A stretch of DNA of 45,429 nucleotides from a virus. Shown here one piece after another: positions 1-8,035 of this stretch. Numbering within the stretch: the stretch's first letter is position 1; each line of letters opens with the position of its first letter. Made by a program: the position numbers and the translations under genes. The stretch is taken from positions 1 through 45,429 of the IMG/VR virus record IMGVR_UViG_3300044608_001918, one strand, 5' to 3'. The notes under the pieces are model-generated. The model did not search any database and was not told the origin of the DNA. It saw nothing but the letters and a program-made list of their open reading frames with translations.

Positions 1-127
1 GCGACAGCGTGAGCGATTCGCCGATGCTGTAAAAGGCCAAGCGATGGGCTCCCCATTCGCCCGGCGTTCCGCCTGCACCGGCATTGCTGGCAAACACGCG
101 GATGCGATTTTGCGTGATTGTTTGCGA
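1..127. repeat. Terminal direct repeat, left copy (circular contig overlap)
   Basis: These 127 bases are identical to 45303-45429. A fibre gene reads through the joint in one frame, with 777 codons counted round the circle. The repeat is therefore best read as an assembly overlap on a circular or circularly permuted molecule. A true 127-bp terminal repeat on a virion molecule is possible but less likely. Confidence 0.93.
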
Positions 128-1468
128 CGTTTGCGTGGTAGTGGTCGTAGTACCAGAAATCCGGCTGGTAAAGTTCGCAGATGCGGCTCTGGACACGCCA
201 AGAAACCCCGTCGCGGCAGTAGCGGTCGCGTTGCTGATAGAACGTGCAGCAAACAGCAGGTTCGCACCGGATCGGGCAATTCCGCTCCAGCCCGTCCCGT
301 AAATGTCGCCTATCATGTACCCAGATGATGCCACCGCTGAAGCGTACACCGACAGGTGGAAAGAGTTCTGCGGTTCGACGTTATTGTTGCGGTTGGTGTC
401 CAAGCTCTTTGTCGCTCCGTTGCCAAGGAGCCCCGTCTTTCGGTTGTAGTCGGCACCGACGAAGTTGTTGTTCGTCGGTGCCGCATCAACCAGCGGCGTC
501 AACGCACCGGAGAGCGTGCGAGCGCCGCAGAGGATGCAACTGGCCTTGATCGAATTCCAGATGCCGTCTGCCTTGCATCCGACTATGAAGTCGTTGATTG
601 CATCGCGGGTAGCCGTTTCCAATGCCAGCGTGTCCGCGAATTCAACGCGGGTGATGTAGGTGTTGGCGTCGGCGTCGGCATAGGTAGGGGGTGAGTATTG
701 CGGAATGGCAACCCCCCACTTGCTGCTCAAGTAACTCACCACCGACGACCGTTCGGAGGCATTGAGCGACCGATTGTAAAACAGCACTTCGCCAATGTGG
801 CCGACGAAATGCTGGAAAGGCGACGATGCGTTCCGCATTCCAAGGGCGATGTTGACGGCTTCGTTAGTTGTGTTTGTCGGCGTGGCGGTGGTGGAGATGC
901 CGTCGTTGAACCGCATCTGCACAAACGACCCGTTGTAGTCAAACGTAAACAAGCCGTTGACGTTGGCTGGAAATACCGGAGAGGAGGACGGGGCTGCCCC
1001 GTTAGCCTGAGCAAGCGACCCGGCAGTATTTTGCGCGAGCTGTACCTGATTCTGCCCCTTGCCAAACAGGGTTTTCACAAGCGCGCTGTTGTCTGTGCTG
1101 CGACAAACGATGTAGATCGACCAAGGATTTCCCGGCGCGGAAACCAAGTTGTTTCCGCCAATCGTTTGCGAACCAAGGTTCAAAAATCTACCGCTGCTAA
1201 AGGTGACTCCCGGCCTGCCAGAAATGGCCGATGCCGTCAGCGTAGGCTGGCTCCCTCTAGTCGCCTGCGAAAACGCCTGACCAAACCTGCTCTTGTCTCT
1301 CCACTCGCTCACGCCAGTTCCGGTCGTGAGCGTGCTGGAGTCCATCGCGTCCCACCAGCCACCAAGACCAGCAATCGAACGCGGATCGAACCCCCTAGAG
1401 GGCAGGCCCAGCAAGCCATACGGCATCGGCGGCGGCCGGTAGCCGCTGGTCAGGATGCCGGGATTCAC
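1..1468 (-). CDS. LamG-domain tail fibre / receptor-binding protein, N-terminal part
   Basis: This is the first 489 codons of a 776-residue protein that continues past base 1 into 45302-44440. It starts at GTG 1468, overlapping the upstream stop (GTGA). An ATG about 15 codons in is an alternative start. Residues from about 20 to 260 look like a laminin-G/concanavalin-like sandwich: a WWDAMDSS opening, a GVSEWRDKS motif, a long beta-rich body, then HIGEVLFYNRSL and a closing YLSSKWG. The next module (about 683 down to 1) is Ala/Ser/Thr-rich and resembles the C-terminal module beyond the joint. It is the last of three fibre-type genes after the cement gene, which fits a host-recognition fibre. 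The domain call rests on pattern only, and the receptor is unknown. Confidence 0.8.
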   Translation of the reverse strand, partial: MNPGILTSGYRPPPMPYGLLGLPSRGFDPRSIAGLGGWWDAMDSSTLTTGTGVSEWRDKSRFGQAFSQATRGSQPTLTASAISGRPGVTFSSGRFLNLGSQTIGGNNLVSAPGNPWSIYIVCRSTDNSALVKTLFGKGQNQVQLAQNTAGSLAQANGAAPSSSPVFPANVNGLFTFDYNGSFVQMRFNDGISTTATPTNTTNEAVNIALGMRNASSPFQHFVGHIGEVLFYNRSLNASERSSVVSYLSSKWGVAIPQYSPPTYADADANTYITRVEFADTLALETATRDAINDFIVGCKADGIWNSIKASCILCGARTLSGALTPLVDAAPTNNNFVGADYNRKTGLLGNGATKSLDTNRNNNVEPQNSFHLSVYASAVASSGYMIGDIYGTGWSGIARSGANLLFAARSISNATATAATGFLGVSRAASANFTSRISGTTTTTTQTSQTITQNRIRVFASNAGAGGTPGEWGAHRLAFYSIGESLTLS

Positions 1469-1848
1469 AGGTCGGCACCCATTGCCGTAACGTCGATGCT
1501 CTCCGCATTGTGCGTGCTGACGCGCACCGACCACGACGCATTGGGGAGCACGAGGTTGTTGTAGGTGGTGACGACTCGCGTTCCCTGCACACTCGCAGAC
1601 ACGGTCGCCGCCGCCACTGCGATCTCGTCAAAGAAAAAGAACGTCGTGCCGTCGTACAGGAACACCCGCACCTGCCCTGCGGTCGTCGTCACGCGGGCCT
1701 TGATGACGATCTCCGCGATTCGCGTCCCGGTGCTGGCTCCGGTGATGAGCGTGGCGACGGTGCCAGTTCCATCGCGGTTGGTATTCGCGGTGGCGACGTT
1801 GACGCTGGCGATGCGGGGCGTGACGGCAAAGGCTGGATCGGCGGCCAT
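1465..1848 (-). CDS. Small beta-rich virion protein next to the fibres
   Basis: This 127-residue protein is rich in Val, Ala and Thr and probably folds as a beta sandwich. ATG 1848 has a clear AGGAG six bases upstream. It has no signal peptide or membrane segment. It lies between a collagen-like fibre gene (stop 1858) and the LamG fibre (start 1468), whose GTG overlaps its stop, so the three are probably translated together. Proteins of this size beside fibre genes are often fibre connectors or head/tail decorations. I do not recognise a specific family. The Phe run FFFF near the middle is unusual but lies in a normal strand-like context. Confidence 0.7.
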   Translation of the reverse strand: MAADPAFAVTPRIASVNVATANTNRDGTGTVATLITGASTGTRIAEIVIKARVTTTAGQVRVFLYDGTTFFFFDEIAVAAATVSASVQGTRVVTTYNNLVLPNASWSVRVSTHNAESIDVTAMGADL

Positions 1849-1857
1849 GGGGAACTC

Positions 1858-2856
1858 CTATCGAAAAGATGACCAGTTGAAAATGTTGACTGCGGCGCGG
1901 GCGCGACTTGTGAGACGGGCGTTTGAGAGCGTGCCAGAGGTCAGGTCGCTGGCGTTGGTGCTGCCGCTCGTGACCGTCTTCCACGTTTGATCCCCCGCGA
2001 GGAACGTCGTGGAGGTGGCCGAGCCGCTGCCGAGCCGAGCCGTAGCGATGGTGCCGCTGGTGATGTCTGTGGCGCTATGTGTATGAAGTGCGGTCGCTGC
2101 CCCAATGTCGGCCGGCGTCAGTGCGTCGGTGCCGCCTGTCGCGTGGCTGCTCTTGTGCGCCGCCAGGGCGAGCGACCCGCTCGAAGTCGTGAGCCCCGTG
2201 CCGATGGACAGGGCGACCGTCTGCGTGCCAGCGTTGTAGGTGACCGGAGCCGTGGCTGCGACGACGCCTGGATCGCCTTGCGGGCCTGCTGTTCCGGCTG
2301 GGCCGGCTGGCCCCGTGGCCCCGGTGGCCCCGGCAACGCCCTGGATTCCTTGGATGCCTTGCTCGCCGCGCTCGCCTTGCGGCCCGGTGCTCCCAGCCGC
2401 GCCCTTTGCGACCAACAGTTGCCAGTTGTACCCCGGCGGAGCCCCGCCGATCGTCCACCCGCCGGTCGCCGGCAGCCACCACAGGCCGCCGTCAAACGTC
2501 ACCGCGTCGTACAGACCGTAATTGGTGAAGTTATCCCACTCACCGCGATAGTTGTAGGGCATCGGGCCGGTTGCGCCAGCAGCTCCGGCCGGCCCAGGCG
2601 GGCCTTGAGGCCCGACTGTGGATGCAGCAACCCACTGATTCAGATCGCTCGCCAGCCTCCACATACTTTCGTCAGCCGTCACGAACACCAGCATCCCCGC
2701 CTCGCGACGAGGGGCCGGGATCGCGTCCCGCTCGACCAGCGTGGCCACCGTGCGGTAGCCGCCCTTGCCGTAGCGGGCTTCGTGCGACGGGTGAACGTCG
2801 GTCGTGTCGAACGGCACGACGGGGGCGATGACGTTGGTGCCTGGGATCTTCGGCAT
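1858..2856 (-). CDS. Tail fibre with collagen-like Gly-X-Y repeats
   Basis: This is a 332-residue fibre. Two collagen-like stretches (GPQGPPGPAGAAGATGP and a longer GPQGERGEQGIQGIQG-type run) flank a short WWLPATGGW-type carbohydrate-binding-like segment that recurs in phage fibres. The C-terminal third has LTPADIGAA and SGTIATARLG motifs, common in phage tail-fibre shafts (the side-tail-fibre repeat family). The start ATG 2856 overlaps the previous stop as TGATG. A frame-open extension back to 3420 exists but is Arg/Gly-rich shadow over the upstream gene. The protein probably trimerises through the collagen segments. Tail versus head-fibre placement cannot be settled from sequence. Confidence 0.85.
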   Translation of the reverse strand: MPKIPGTNVIAPVVPFDTTDVHPSHEARYGKGGYRTVATLVERDAIPAPRREAGMLVFVTADESMWRLASDLNQWVAASTVGPQGPPGPAGAAGATGPMPYNYRGEWDNFTNYGLYDAVTFDGGLWWLPATGGWTIGGAPPGYNWQLLVAKGAAGSTGPQGERGEQGIQGIQGVAGATGATGPAGPAGTAGPQGDPGVVAATAPVTYNAGTQTVALSIGTGLTTSSGSLALAAHKSSHATGGTDALTPADIGAATALHTHSATDITSGTIATARLGSGSATSTTFLAGDQTWKTVTSGSTNASDLTSGTLSNARLTSRARAAVNIFNWSSFR

Positions 2857-3539
2857 CACGACACCTCCACGAGCGGAGAGCCAGTGATCGGATACGTGCT
2901 GCGATAGATGCGGTAGGACCGGCTGGCCTGGCCCGTAAACGCAATCGAGCGAGTCGTGACCTCCCAGGCGGTCGAACGAAAGCCGTTCACGTCGATGTTG
3001 GCTTCGCCAAACGACGCTGGAACGACCACGTAGACGTAGGCCGCGTTCGCCACGAGCTGCTTCATGGCCGTGCGGTTGGTGGCCATATCGAGCTGGAGCT
3101 GGGCCGCAATCTGCTGGTCGGTGATGGCCGCAGCCGTCGAAACGCCAATCGCCCGCACGAGCAAGGTTTCGTTCGGCACGGCGGTAGAGCCTGCGACGGC
3201 CATCGTGTGAATCCGGCGAATCTTTTCGGATCGGTCGGCCCACCGCCATGCGTTGCGGGAGCCGTCTGGGATCGAAACCTCGTACGTTTTCTCCGCACCG
3301 TTTTCGTCCACCACGATCCGGTCGCCGCGCTTCGGGTCTTGCGGCAGCTCGTCGCGATGAATGAAAAAGTCTCGCGTCTCCATGCGGACAAGGTTGCCGG
3401 CCTTGTCCACTGCTTCCCATCGTCCGGTGACGAGCGTTGCCCTGCAGAACCGTGCGATGCCAACCGAAGGGCGGTATTCGACTTCAACGGCGAGATGCTC
3501 GCGCCGCTGTTCCTCAAACCACGCTTCGGCTTTGGCCAT
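2856..3539 (-). CDS. Virion-module protein of unknown function
   Basis: This is a 227-residue protein. ATG 3539 is preferred, with AGGA just upstream; a TTG at 3569 in the same frame has no better site. The N-terminal half is charged and alternates strands and helices (RFCRATLVTGRW, TRDFFIHRDELP). The C-terminal half has a YVYVVVP strand and ends in SPLVEVS. It shares a stop/start overlap with the collagen-like fibre gene downstream. It follows the cement gene, a position often held by head-completion or fibre-attachment proteins. I do not recognise the family. Its codon use matches the neighbouring structural genes. Confidence 0.65.
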   Translation of the reverse strand: MAKAEAWFEEQRREHLAVEVEYRPSVGIARFCRATLVTGRWEAVDKAGNLVRMETRDFFIHRDELPQDPKRGDRIVVDENGAEKTYEVSIPDGSRNAWRWADRSEKIRRIHTMAVAGSTAVPNETLLVRAIGVSTAAAITDQQIAAQLQLDMATNRTAMKQLVANAAYVYVVVPASFGEANIDVNGFRSTAWEVTTRSIAFTGQASRSYRIYRSTYPITGSPLVEVS

Positions 3540-3627
3540 CAAGTCCTGCAAGGCAATCTCCCCACCCAAGGCCGGGGGCCAGCGGCGTTTTCCGCTGCCG
3601 AACCCCCGGCCTGGTGCGCGCTCGGGC

Positions 3628-3954
3628 TCAAGACTTCATCAGCTTGATGACCGCCGTCGCATCGCCAGACGCCGCGGCAGCAACCGCGTAGCCGGCGAGC
3701 GTGTTGCTCGTTGCGGTGGTGGTCAGCACCTTGTTGGTGTTGTCCCAATACACCTTGGCGTACGCAGTCACCGCGCCGGCCGCCTTGGCGTGCTCGATCA
3801 CGCCATCGACAATCAGCGACCCCTTCACGTTGGCAGCGATCGCCGTCTGAGCGATGCCGATGCCGACCGAACCCATCAGCACCACGTCGCCGGCCGCGAC
3901 GGCCGAGCTCGGGGTGTAGTCCAGGGCCGCGCCCTGCTGAACGAACCGTGCCAT
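3628..3954 (-). CDS. DUF2190-type capsid cement (decoration) protein
   Basis: This 108-residue protein has the typical DUF2190 pattern: a start with FVQQGAALDYTPSSAVAAGDVV, a GIAQTAIAANVKGSL strand region, then VIEHAKAAGAVTAYAKVYWDN and an Ala/Gly-rich end. DUF2190 proteins are small capsid-decorating (cement) proteins that bind the outside of the shell. It directly follows the capsid gene, as expected. A strong 13-bp hairpin lies between the two genes (3997-4030) and may set the capsid-to-cement ratio. The stop is followed by about 90 bases without a gene before ATG 3539. Confidence 0.85.
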   Translation of the reverse strand: MARFVQQGAALDYTPSSAVAAGDVVLMGSVGIGIAQTAIAANVKGSLIVDGVIEHAKAAGAVTAYAKVYWDNTNKVLTTTATSNTLAGYAVAAAASGDATAVIKLMKS

Positions 3955-3996
3955 CTGTCAACTCGCTTTCTGGAGAGTGAAACGCTTGTCGGTAAA

Positions 3997-4030
3997 GCCC
4001 GGCGGCTGGCTTTGGCTCCAGCCGCCGGGC
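3997..4030 (-). terminator. Strong hairpin between capsid and cement genes
   Basis: A perfect 13-bp inverted repeat (gcccggcggctgg / ccagccgccgggc) with an 8-base loop lies 16 bases past the capsid stop. Read on the minus strand it is followed by only three Ts, so it is more likely a partial terminator or an RNA-stabilising or processing hairpin than a full stop. Confidence 0.55.
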
Positions 4031-4046
4031 ACGTTGAACATCACGC

Positions 4047-5900
4047 TCAGGCGGTGGCCATCCGGTAGGCACCCTTCGACTCGGCCTTGGCCACGCCGAA
4101 GGAGAAGTGACCCCGCACCTGGATGCCCAGGGTGTCGAAGTCGGCCTCGGCCTGCTGCACGGTCGGCGTCCGCTGACCGTTCAGGAAAGCCACCTCCATC
4201 GCCGGGAGCTCGCCGGGGTTGGCGACGAGCCACCAGGTCGTGCCGCTCGTCAGGTACGACGAGCTCACCACCTGGTACCGACCCGCCAGCACGTTGACGT
4301 TCGTGCGGGTCGAGTTTTCGCCGGTGATGAGCAGCGAACCGCCCATCAGCTCGGCAGCCGTGATCTCGAGCTCCGGCGGCACGAGCAGCATCGCCGGGCT
4401 GATGCCGAGCGGGTTGCCGTCACCGTCCTTGAGCTTCCGGTAGGAAGCCGCCGCCGTCTTCAGCGACGAAATGGCGAGAGCGTTGCCGCTGGCCGCCGTT
4501 TCCTTCGCGAAGTAGGTGGCGTTGGAGTCCTCGAAGGCACCCCAGAACACCTTGTTGAGCTTGATCGAGGCACCGCGGCCCAAACGCTGCGGAACCACGG
4601 TCAGAGCACCGAGATCGTCGTTCACGATGTCGACCATCGTGATCGCCGACAGGCGGCCGTAGAGGTTCGCCTTGATCGACCGAGTCTCGTCGCCGGCCTC
4701 GGCCATCTTGAGCTCACCGCCGTTGCCCACCTCGTCGAACTCGAACCCGCCCGTGACGCGGACGCCGGTGACTTGCTTGTAGTCACTGACGCTGCGGACA
4801 GACGAAATCCGATCCCACGTCGACTCAACCGCCGTGAAGCCCTGGAGGAGGAACTTCCCGTAGGTCGCCGACAGCACGTTGCTGATCGAGTGGGTCGCGA
4901 AGCCGCTCGCGAGCACCTCCCGAATCGTCCCCTGAGTGATGCGCGACGGGCCGGTGTACCCATTGGCACGAGCCGCCTCGACGAGCACCTCCCCCAGCGA
5001 CGTGTTGGCACGTCGCCGGTCAGCCGCCTCGAGCACCTTGGCGTCGTAGGCCTTGTCCACGCCGGGCAGGCCGCCGGCGAGGCACAGAGCGGCCTCGATC
5101 ACCTTGGGGTTGCTCGTGGCATCGGCGTCCACGACGTGGACGGCCGGAGCCTTCGGCCGCTCGGCACGCACTTCGGCGAGCCGCTCGGCACGAATCTTCT
5201 GGAGCACGAGGTTGGCAACCGTCTCGGCGTCGACGAGGGAGGCACCGTCGCCGCCCTTCGCCGCCACGATCGGGGCGGGAGCCTTGGTTTCCGCGGCGAC
5301 ACTCGCCGGGGCTTCCGTCTGCGGCGCGGCGGCCTCGACGGGCTTCTGGTTGAGCTCATCGCTCATGGGGTTGCCCTCATTCGCTTCGGCAGCGATCGCC
5401 GCGGACGTTCGACCGTCCGCACCAAACAGAACCACGCTCGTTTCTCGGAGATCCGATTGACGGGCGACTGACACAGGGCCGGAGAAGTCGCGACCGTTGA
5501 CGGTCACAACCCCACCAGCGTTTACGTTTTCGATGGCCATGGCGTCGGCACCGATCGACGCCTGGAGCGGCACGCCAGCCTTCGCGTAGCGAATCAGCTT
5601 GTCGGCGGCAGGCTCACCACGAATCAGCTCGCCGCGAATGACGAGCTGGTTGCCATCGTTGAGGATTTCGGTCGAGCGGCCGATCACGCTATCAAGCAGC
5701 GGCAGCTCCTTGCCGTGGGCGTAGAGGATCGGAATGCTGGCCTTGGCCGCGTCCATACCGGCCAGGTCGACCACCAGCGGATTCCGGCTCCAGCCTTGGC
5801 GGATGGATGCCCCGGTGTAGGCCACGAGCTCAAACGTGGCCGGTGCGGCCTCGTCGGCAGCCTGGACGTGGAGATCGGCCGAGAGCGTGATGCGGTTCAT
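4047..5900 (-). CDS. Fused prohead protease and Mu gpT-like major capsid protein
   Basis: This single 617-residue chain joins two head functions. Residues 1-180 match the prohead (scaffold) protease pattern, with a likely catalytic His in YAHG (His62) and Ser in LQASIG (Ser115). Residues about 180-240 are an Ala/Pro/Glu-rich linker, which may act as the scaffold. Residues about 250-617 resemble Mu-like gpT major capsid proteins (GTIREVLASGF, KFWG-type helix, AMLLVPPELE, WWLVANPGE). The ATG overlaps the portal stop (ATGA). The protease would be expected to cleave within the linker and free mature capsid subunits. There is no separate protease or scaffold gene in the head region, which supports the fusion being functional. 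Confidence 0.88.
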   Translation of the reverse strand: MNRITLSADLHVQAADEAAPATFELVAYTGASIRQGWSRNPLVVDLAGMDAAKASIPILYAHGKELPLLDSVIGRSTEILNDGNQLVIRGELIRGEPAADKLIRYAKAGVPLQASIGADAMAIENVNAGGVVTVNGRDFSGPVSVARQSDLRETSVVLFGADGRTSAAIAAEANEGNPMSDELNQKPVEAAAPQTEAPASVAAETKAPAPIVAAKGGDGASLVDAETVANLVLQKIRAERLAEVRAERPKAPAVHVVDADATSNPKVIEAALCLAGGLPGVDKAYDAKVLEAADRRRANTSLGEVLVEAARANGYTGPSRITQGTIREVLASGFATHSISNVLSATYGKFLLQGFTAVESTWDRISSVRSVSDYKQVTGVRVTGGFEFDEVGNGGELKMAEAGDETRSIKANLYGRLSAITMVDIVNDDLGALTVVPQRLGRGASIKLNKVFWGAFEDSNATYFAKETAASGNALAISSLKTAAASYRKLKDGDGNPLGISPAMLLVPPELEITAAELMGGSLLITGENSTRTNVNVLAGRYQVVSSSYLTSGTTWWLVANPGELPAMEVAFLNGQRTPTVQQAEADFDTLGIQVRGHFSFGVAKAESKGAYRMATA

Positions 5901-7348
5901 GCTTGCTCCTGCTCCTGGGGCTCATCGCTGGGGGCATCCGGCTGTGCCGGATTCAGGCCGAGCTCTTGCTGCAGGGCGGCCTCGACCGCCCGCTGCCGCA
6001 TGACAACCCGCCAATCGCGGCCGCGCTTGGAACAGACCTCCGAAAGGCTGGCCATGTTGGCCGCCACCATGGCCGCATCCGCATTGGCTTCCTTCAAGGG
6101 GTCGACGTGCTCAAAGCCGTCCCACGTCCACGACCAATTCCACGCCGAAAACGGCGGCAGGCCGCGGGGGATGACGCCGCCAACGTCCACGGCCTCGTCG
6201 AGCCACGACATGAGCAGAGGGTCGAGAAAAACCCGCTCCATGTCGTTCCGCTCGACCGCGATTCGCTTGCGATAGACGAGGTAATCGCCACGCATCGACG
6301 AGTAATTCGCCGAAGACGAATCCATGGCCGCCACGATGTAGGGCATGTCGATGCAGCGGGCGATTTCGTTGAGCATCCGACGCACGAACTGGTCATGCGA
6401 GCTGGTCGGATGCTCCGCCTTCATCTGCACCGGCTCCCATCCCTCGGGAGCCGCCATGGCCATGCCGCGGACGATGGGCAGCGTTTCGCCAAGGTCGATG
6501 CCGCTGGCCGTGCCGCTGGCCGGCATGGTGGTCTTGAAGATGGCCGCGAAATTGGCCGCAGTCTCGGCGGCCGTCACCACGGCGAGCGTGTACCGGCGGA
6601 GCAGGGCGAACAGTTCGAGGGCCGGAGCGATCTCCGGCACGCCGCGATGCTGGCCAGGCCGGGTCGCGTGGAACCAATGGCACACGTAGTCGGCGTCAAC
6701 CCAATCGCCTTCAAGGATGAAGCCGGGCGTCAGGGAGCCGGGGTGATGCTTGGCCACCCAAAACTGGCTGACGTTGCCGTCCTGGTCGAAACGCAGGCCG
6801 TCAACGTCGTTCTCGGTCATAAAGCCGAGCGGCGACATGACCTGGTCGGCCTCGACGAGCTTCACGTCGAGCTGGACGCCGCTGAGCCGGCGGTTGTTCG
6901 TCTTGAGAGCGAACACCTCGCCGTCGCTGATCTTGGCCCCCTTGGCGATCCGCAGTTTGCGGGCCAGGTCGATGTTGACGGACCAATCGTAGACCGCGGT
7001 TTCAATCGCCCGCACGGCATCGGGCGACACGTCAGGCCCAAGGTCGAGCTGGAGCCGCGGGCCGGTGCCGACAAGGTCGTTTGACCACGTGCTCGCGATG
7101 CCGGCCGCGTACGAGTTGTTACGCATTTCGTAACGTGCCCGATTGCGGAGCGTGCGACGAACGTGCGGCAGCAGCGAGGCGTCTGCCGAGTAGTGGTCGG
7201 CGTTGGCCCAATGGTTTTTGTTGAGCTCGGTCGTCTGTGCCGAGTCGTACTTGGCGTGTACCAGCGACGAAATGGCCGTCTTCTGGGCGTCGACGGTCGC
7301 CTGGAGCGACTGCCGGGACGGGCCAAGGATTTTGGAGAGGAGCCCCAT
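5897..7348 (-). CDS. Lambda-type portal protein
   Basis: This 483-residue portal belongs to the lambda gpB family (Phage_portal_2). Typical features are an N-terminal HY(S/A)AD-like segment, RNRARYEMRNNSYAAGI, the DLVGTGPRLQ motif, GEVFAL, HWFHATRPGQHRGVP and SSANYSSMRGDYL near the C-terminus. Twelve copies form the ring at the capsid vertex through which DNA enters and leaves, and where the tail docks. ATG 7348 overlaps the gpW-like stop (TAATG). An upstream in-frame extension to 7393 lies inside the gpW-like gene and was rejected. The C-terminus is Pro/Glu/Gln-rich and probably disordered. Gene order TerL, gpW-like, portal, protease-capsid matches lambda-like heads. Confidence 0.92.
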   Translation of the reverse strand: MGLLSKILGPSRQSLQATVDAQKTAISSLVHAKYDSAQTTELNKNHWANADHYSADASLLPHVRRTLRNRARYEMRNNSYAAGIASTWSNDLVGTGPRLQLDLGPDVSPDAVRAIETAVYDWSVNIDLARKLRIAKGAKISDGEVFALKTNNRRLSGVQLDVKLVEADQVMSPLGFMTENDVDGLRFDQDGNVSQFWVAKHHPGSLTPGFILEGDWVDADYVCHWFHATRPGQHRGVPEIAPALELFALLRRYTLAVVTAAETAANFAAIFKTTMPASGTASGIDLGETLPIVRGMAMAAPEGWEPVQMKAEHPTSSHDQFVRRMLNEIARCIDMPYIVAAMDSSSANYSSMRGDYLVYRKRIAVERNDMERVFLDPLLMSWLDEAVDVGGVIPRGLPPFSAWNWSWTWDGFEHVDPLKEANADAAMVAANMASLSEVCSKRGRDWRVVMRQRAVEAALQQELGLNPAQPDAPSDEPQEQEQA

Positions 7349-7554
7349 TAGCCATTGGCTCCTGGAGCTTCGGTGCGGCGGAAATGCAGGCAAGCGAACG
7401 GCGAACTGGCCGCGGCCCGCGAATCCATCACAAAACGGGCCGCCTCCACCTGGCGGTCGAGCTCGTGCTGCTCAACCTCACCGGCCTCGGTGCGGGCACG
7501 ACGGGGCTGCGCGAGATTCGCGGCAACTGCGTCGATAACGTCCTCGTTGGCCAC
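7348..7554 (-). CDS. gpW-like head-tail connector protein
   Basis: This 68-residue protein has the same length as lambda gpW and occupies the same slot directly before the portal gene. The pattern (helix, short turn GEVEQHELDRQ, second helix AARFVMDSR) agrees with the small alpha+beta gpW-like proteins found before lambda-type portals. It would sit under the portal and help attach the tail. The start is GTG 7554, with GGAG eight bases upstream. A strong hairpin (7566-7592) ends just before that ribosome site. The assignment rests mostly on position and general pattern. Confidence 0.7.
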   Translation of the reverse strand: MANEDVIDAVAANLAQPRRARTEAGEVEQHELDRQVEAARFVMDSRAAASSPFACLHFRRTEAPGANG

Positions 7555-7565
7555 TTGCAGGCTCC

Positions 7566-7592
7566 GGTAGGCGGCATGGAATGCCGCCTACC
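7566..7592 (-). promoter_or_regulatory. Hairpin abutting the gpW-like ribosome binding site
   Basis: A perfect 11-bp inverted repeat (ggtaggcggca / tgccgcctacc) with a 5-base loop sits immediately before the GGAG of the gene starting at 7554. Its last paired bases touch the ribosome site, so it could tune translation of the head operon or protect the 5' end of a processed mRNA. It has no T run. Confidence 0.5.
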
Positions 7593-7616
7593 TACAAGTG
7601 TACCAATGTCCACGCT

Positions 7617-7706
7617 TTAACTAAGGAACTCAACGAGCGTTTGGCCGTCGTCACACTCGGCGTCGACCTCGTCAGCGAACTCTGGACCCCAGCGATCGGT
7701 GAACAT
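7617..7706 (-). CDS. Acidic 29-residue micropeptide
   Basis: A short open frame from ATG 7706 to TAA 7617 encodes 29 residues with a strongly acidic middle (FADEVDAECDDGQ) and hydrophobic end (TLVEFLS). A clear CGGAGG lies eight bases before the ATG, which is why I call it. It sits in the 246-base gap between a small membrane protein gene and the gpW-like gene. No family is recognised. Bases 7707-7800 upstream hold only a GGCCGGCCGGCCG palindrome and no other obvious gene. Confidence 0.45.
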   Translation of the reverse strand: MFTDRWGPEFADEVDAECDDGQTLVEFLS

Positions 7707-7800
7707 GGCGGATGCCTCCGGTGCCTACTTGCACCCTAGCAGCCGTCACGGCCGGCCGGCCGTTCGTGTGGCCGGTCCTAATCCGCGTGTGGTAGGCGGC

Positions 7801-7944
7801 TCACTTGGCCGCCATGGCCAAACCGACATTGGCCAGCGAGTAGCCCAACCAGGCAATCGCCATGCCGGGCGAGCCCTTGGCGTACTGGTCGATGGCCACG
7901 GCCAGGTAGATCACGCCGACGAACAGAATCAGTCCGCTACTCAT
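7801..7944 (-). CDS. Small two-helix membrane protein
   Basis: This 47-residue protein has two predicted membrane segments (SSGLILFVGVIYLAVAI and MAIAWLGYSLANVGLAM) joined by a short polar turn, DQYAKGSPG. ATG 7944 overlaps the end of the upstream gene by eight bases, so translation is probably coupled. It could be a holin-like or inner-membrane accessory protein, but it lies in the head/packaging region rather than with the other lysis candidates. The function is unknown. Confidence 0.6.
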   Translation of the reverse strand: MSSGLILFVGVIYLAVAIDQYAKGSPGMAIAWLGYSLANVGLAMAAK

Positions 7945-8035
7945 CGTATGGGTATCCGTCCTCTGGATCGTCCGAGTAGACGCCATCGGCTTCGTTGTCC
8001 CACCAAGCCGGCCGCACGTCTGGCAGTTGGGTCAT
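7937..8035 (-). CDS. Acidic 32-residue protein
   Basis: This is a very short acidic protein (32 residues) with a PAWWDNEADG core and DDPEDGYPYDE tail. Its ATG overlaps the previous stop as ATGA, and its own end overlaps the next gene by eight bases. This tight coupling on both sides is the main reason to accept it. It is too short for the usual length cut-offs. There is no recognisable family; acidic mini-proteins of this type sometimes act as inhibitors or DNA mimics, which is speculation here. Confidence 0.5.
   Translation of the reverse strand: MTQLPDVRPAWWDNEADGVYSDDPEDGYPYDE

Noticed and set aside
1987-2907. A 306-codon plus-strand open frame
   Set aside because: It is antisense to the collagen-like fibre; its Arg/Gly-rich composition mirrors the repeat.
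4107-5471. A 454-codon open frame on the plus strand
   Set aside because: It lies antisense to the protease-capsid gene, is Arg/His-rich with no domain and has no ribosome site. It is a high-GC shadow.
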